63,824 bases of DNA from Gracilaria domingensis (Eukaryota; Rhodophyta; Florideophyceae; Gracilariales; Gracilariaceae), in NCBI GenBank assembly GCA_022539475.1, contig VCMS01000311.1:1-63824 (forward strand), read 5' to 3'. Below are positions 61,445 to 63,824 of this stretch, piece by piece (the stretch's first letter is position 1; the number at the start of each line of letters is the position of its first letter). The notes under the pieces were generated by a model. The model worked only from the letters and a program-made list of their open reading frames with translations. It searched no databases and was not told where the DNA came from. The position numbers were made by a program, and so were the translations under genes.

Positions 61445-63824
61445 TTAGCGACGCGTACCACGCGAAGCAATACCAGTTGGTGGGGGCGTTCGCCCTTGTT
61501 TGCGCCAGTATCGGATGATGAAGTTGTTAGGGATATGACCAGGTGGTTCCATAGAGTCGTGCTCGGGCGACCATCCATACCATCTTACCCGGTAGCGCAT
61601 ACCCTTTGTGGTGTGTTCGTGACCTACAATGGTGTCAATGGCGCACTCCTGAGTGTCTACTTGAGGGTGTGACTCTTCCATTTGGTCATGGGGTGCGTGG
61701 CTCCCCGTGGGTGGTGTGACCCGTTGGTCTTGCCTAGGCTCGATCTCCTGTGCCGCTTGGGTCGTGGGGTCAGCCGTTACGGCTCTGGTGGAAGGTTGAC
61801 CGCTCGGCTGACTCATCATAGGAGGGGGTATGGGAGACGTTTGCTCCCTCTCCGCTTCCTGCTGCGTTGGCTCACCTATTGGTTGTGCATTCGCTGTCGT
61901 CGGTTGTGCGGCCTTGACAATCCTGTCGATGGAGACCGTGTTCTCCAAACCTTCCATTATGACCGTAGCGGTATGCTCGTCGGAGCGAATCACCTTGTAT
62001 GGTCCCGTGGACTTGGGTAGTAGTTTAGAATTGATATCCTCCTCAAGGCGGATGTCCTCTTCCATCTCCGCTGGGGTTGGTCGCTTACCTTTTGGTGGCA
62101 CGTCGAGGAAGACCATGTCTCCTGCTACCACTTTGGTCACTTTGCTCACCGTTCGGTCATAGTCCGCTTTATACCGTTCTTGGGCTGCTGTCATCTTAAC
62201 TTTGGCAGCAGCCAAAGCGGCGCGTAACTTCTGGAGTATGTCTCTCTTGACCTTCGCCGGTGTGAGTGTCCCGGCCGCTTCCGAGCGGTCAGGTCCGGGC
62301 TGGACGATAATACCATGTGGTGTTCGCGAAAGTACCAGGTCGAATGGGGTTGTTTGAGTGACCCTGTGGACCTGGAGGTTGTACGCATATGTCAATGGTT
62401 GGACATACTCCGACCATGTGGTTTGGTGCTCTTCGACATAGTGCCGTAGGCGTGCCACTAGGGTCTTATTGAAGCGTTCCACTTGGCCGTTTGTTTGCGG
62501 ATGATAGGCCGTGGTAAAGTAGTGCTTGACCCCTAGCATTGTACAAACCGCCTCGAAGAACTTAGAAGCTAGGTTCGAACCGTTATCGGTCAGTAGGTAC
62601 ATGGGAGCACCGTACGGGTAGACCCAATTCTCCAGGAAGGCTGTCGCTAGTGTCGTTGCCGTTTGGTTCTTCAGAGGTATGGCTCTGGTGAGCTTTGTGA
62701 ACCTGTCGGTTATGACTACTACAAAGCGATAACCCTCTGAGGTCTTGGGCAGGGGCCCCAGTATGTCGATTGCTACGAATTCCAGGGGCCCCGCCGCCGG
62801 GAATAGCTTTAGGTACTTCCTGTGCTTCGCCACACCACCTCGGGTCTTAATGCACGAATTGCATTGCGCCACATAGGTATATACATCGTTAGCCATATGC
62901 GGCCAGTAGAATTGCCTCCGAAGGGTATAGTACAACCGCGTGGCTCCAGGGTGCCCCGAAAGCCGTGGATTGTGTGACAGATATAACACCCTTTGTCTTA
63001 ATGACTCAGGTACGACCTTCTGGAGAGCTCCGTCTAAAGGTGAGCGTCTGATGAGGTACCCATTGTGGTCGACGTCGAAATGAGAATCCTTCCTTCCAAG
63101 TACGTCAGCGAGCGTTTTGCACAACCTATCGGTCGATTGTTCGCGTAAGAATTCCTCACGGGTGATTGGAGCGTGTTCCCCTTCCTCCACAGGAAGGAGG
63201 GTCTCCACTACCACTTGGTACGTACTGTCATCATGCCAGTATCCCTTCAGAACTTCATTGACCTCGTGGTTAGCTGGTTCTATAGTAAAGCATGGGATGT
63301 CGTCGTCCACTGGGTCAGTGTCCAATCCTTCGGTATTCAACCGGGACAATGCATCCGCCACTCGGTGCTTGACCCCGGGGCGGTACTGCACATCGTACTC
63401 AAACTCCGAGAGTCTCAGACGCCATCGGGCCAGACGACCCGATGCGTCCGCCAAGCCTAATATCCACCTCAAGGAGTCGTGATCCGTTCGGAGCGTGAAG
63501 CGCACACCATATAGGTAAGGACGTAGCATGAGCATGCTCCAAACAACCGCTAGGCATTCCTTCTCCGTTACGGTGTAGTTCTGCTCCGCTTGGTTAAGAG
63601 CTCTACTCCAATACCCAATTGGTGCGAGCTTGCCGTCCTCCTGTTCCTGCATTAGGCAGCAACCTATTTGGGCGTCCGACGCATCCGTGTCCAGTGTATA
63701 CGGGAGTCCCGTTTTGGGCAATGCCAGTACCGGTGGGGAGAGAAGCGCTGCTTTCAATGTATAAGACGCTCTACCTCGTCTCTTCCAGTGGTCAATAGTG
63801 TGTGGGCATGCCCCTTCTGCAACC
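61445..63824 (-). CDS. pol: E4 Pol: RNase H, integrase and chromodomain (partial, 5' end outside window)
   Basis: The frame is open to the window edge; the 63757 start is only an internal codon. RNase H has LDTDASDAQIGCCL, KECLAVVWSM and RTDHDSLRWIL. Integrase has HNPRLSGHPGATRLYYTLRR ... CNSC, FVAIDILGPLP, LLTDNGSNLAS and NGQVERFNKT, then GPYKVIRSDEHT (GPY/F). A Pro/Gln-rich linker leads to a chromodomain, CAIDTIVGHEHTTKG, YRVRWYGWSPEHDSMEP and GHIPNNFI. No lesion is visible, so E4 may be a young, possibly active copy. Its protein is clearly a different family from E1, although domain order is the same. Confidence 0.9.
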   Translation of the reverse strand, partial: VAEGACPHTIDHWKRRGRASYTLKAALLSPPVLALPKTGLPYTLDTDASDAQIGCCLMQEQEDGKLAPIGYWSRALNQAEQNYTVTEKECLAVVWSMLMLRPYLYGVRFTLRTDHDSLRWILGLADASGRLARWRLRLSEFEYDVQYRPGVKHRVADALSRLNTEGLDTDPVDDDIPCFTIEPANHEVNEVLKGYWHDDSTYQVVVETLLPVEEGEHAPITREEFLREQSTDRLCKTLADVLGRKDSHFDVDHNGYLIRRSPLDGALQKVVPESLRQRVLYLSHNPRLSGHPGATRLYYTLRRQFYWPHMANDVYTYVAQCNSCIKTRGGVAKHRKYLKLFPAAGPLEFVAIDILGPLPKTSEGYRFVVVITDRFTKLTRAIPLKNQTATTLATAFLENWVYPYGAPMYLLTDNGSNLASKFFEAVCTMLGVKHYFTTAYHPQTNGQVERFNKTLVARLRHYVEEHQTTWSEYVQPLTYAYNLQVHRVTQTTPFDLVLSRTPHGIIVQPGPDRSEAAGTLTPAKVKRDILQKLRAALAAAKVKMTAAQERYKADYDRTVSKVTKVVAGDMVFLDVPPKGKRPTPAEMEEDIRLEEDINSKLLPKSTGPYKVIRSDEHTATVIMEGLENTVSIDRIVKAAQPTTANAQPIGEPTQQEAEREQTSPIPPPMMSQPSGQPSTRAVTADPTTQAAQEIEPRQDQRVTPPTGSHAPHDQMEESHPQVDTQECAIDTIVGHEHTTKGMRYRVRWYGWSPEHDSMEPPGHIPNNFIIRYWRKQGRTPPPTGIASRGTRR

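Larger units (their letters stand above)
57060..63824 (-). mobile_element. E4: 3' part of a chromodomain Ty3/gypsy element with an antisense ORF, running off the window
   Basis: Minus-strand pol (61445 to the window end) ends in a chromodomain. A 909-codon ORF runs antisense between pol and the presumed 3' LTR (about 57060-58500). The left limit is approximate: homology to E2 stops near 57030-57060 and a TG lies at 57121. The 5' LTR lies outside the window. The palindrome ACCANNTGGT recurs at least 15 times across the element. E4 probably sits inside E2, whose integrase would continue beyond the window. Confidence 0.75.

Noticed and set aside
1..63824. tRNA and rRNA genes
   Set aside because: I looked for B-box-like GGTTCGA words and rRNA-like segments and found none in a convincing context; a covariance-model search would be decisive.

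Overview
This is eukaryotic, repeat-dominated DNA. It holds chromodomain Ty3/gypsy retrotransposons, PIF/Harbinger DNA transposons, a Plavaka/TNP2-like transposase remnant, one spliceosomal intron with a TACTAAC branch site, and a TATA-box promoter. Few single-copy host genes lie between the repeats. An intron-poor, retroelement-rich alga such as a florideophyte red alga would fit, but no marker gene proves it, so the organism is an inference.

Layout. (1) 1-20400: a decayed gene joining a beta-class DNA amino-methyltransferase to a SET domain (1438-2053 plus 13634-14647) is split by element E1, a Ty3/gypsy element at 2054-13633 with 740-bp LTRs and a CTGGT target duplication. Next come a decayed coiled-coil protein gene and, convergent to it, a decayed Plavaka/TNP2-like transposase. 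(2) 20400-22258: no gene, but four strong hairpins and a 134-bp direct repeat. (3) 22259-28600: E3, a minus-strand relative of E1, truncated in pol and split by a MITE-like insert. (4) 28617-34316: host-like genes, namely a 141-residue orphan, a C2H2 zinc-finger gene with an intron, and a head-to-head pair of paralogous Cys-rich membrane proteins; a gypsy RT scrap and a minisatellite lie among them. (5) 34376-48523: two adjacent PIF/Harbinger elements (H1, H2). The left end of H1 is interrupted by a 6.84-kb two-gene transposon with about 1.07-kb terminal inverted repeats and a CTAT target duplication. (6) 49037-50018: a decayed GDP-fucose-transporter-like gene containing a 62-bp perfect palindrome. 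(7) 52801-63824: a Ty3/gypsy gag-pol gene (E2) that loses homology inside integrase, then the 3' part of a fourth gypsy element (E4, minus strand) running off the window.

Most notable: E1 and E4 are different chromodomain gypsy families, yet both carry a large ORF antisense to pol between pol and the 3' LTR. The two antisense proteins are visibly homologous. Each element is also strewn with its own short palindrome (ACCANNTGGT in E4; CCGT-n-ACGG in E1). Together these suggest, as a hypothesis, an element-encoded factor paired with element-specific DNA sites. Other candidates for new biology are the long-TIR transposon, which pairs a putative DDE protein with a YqaJ-like nuclease, and the methyltransferase-SET fusion.

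Nearly every mobile-element or fusion gene here carries one or a few isolated in-frame stops (TAA, TAG and TGA all occur) or single frameshifts, so most are recent pseudogenes. The E4 antisense ORF, the H1 transposase, the H2 accessory gene, the YqaJ-like ORF and the E2 gag-pol ORF remain open.
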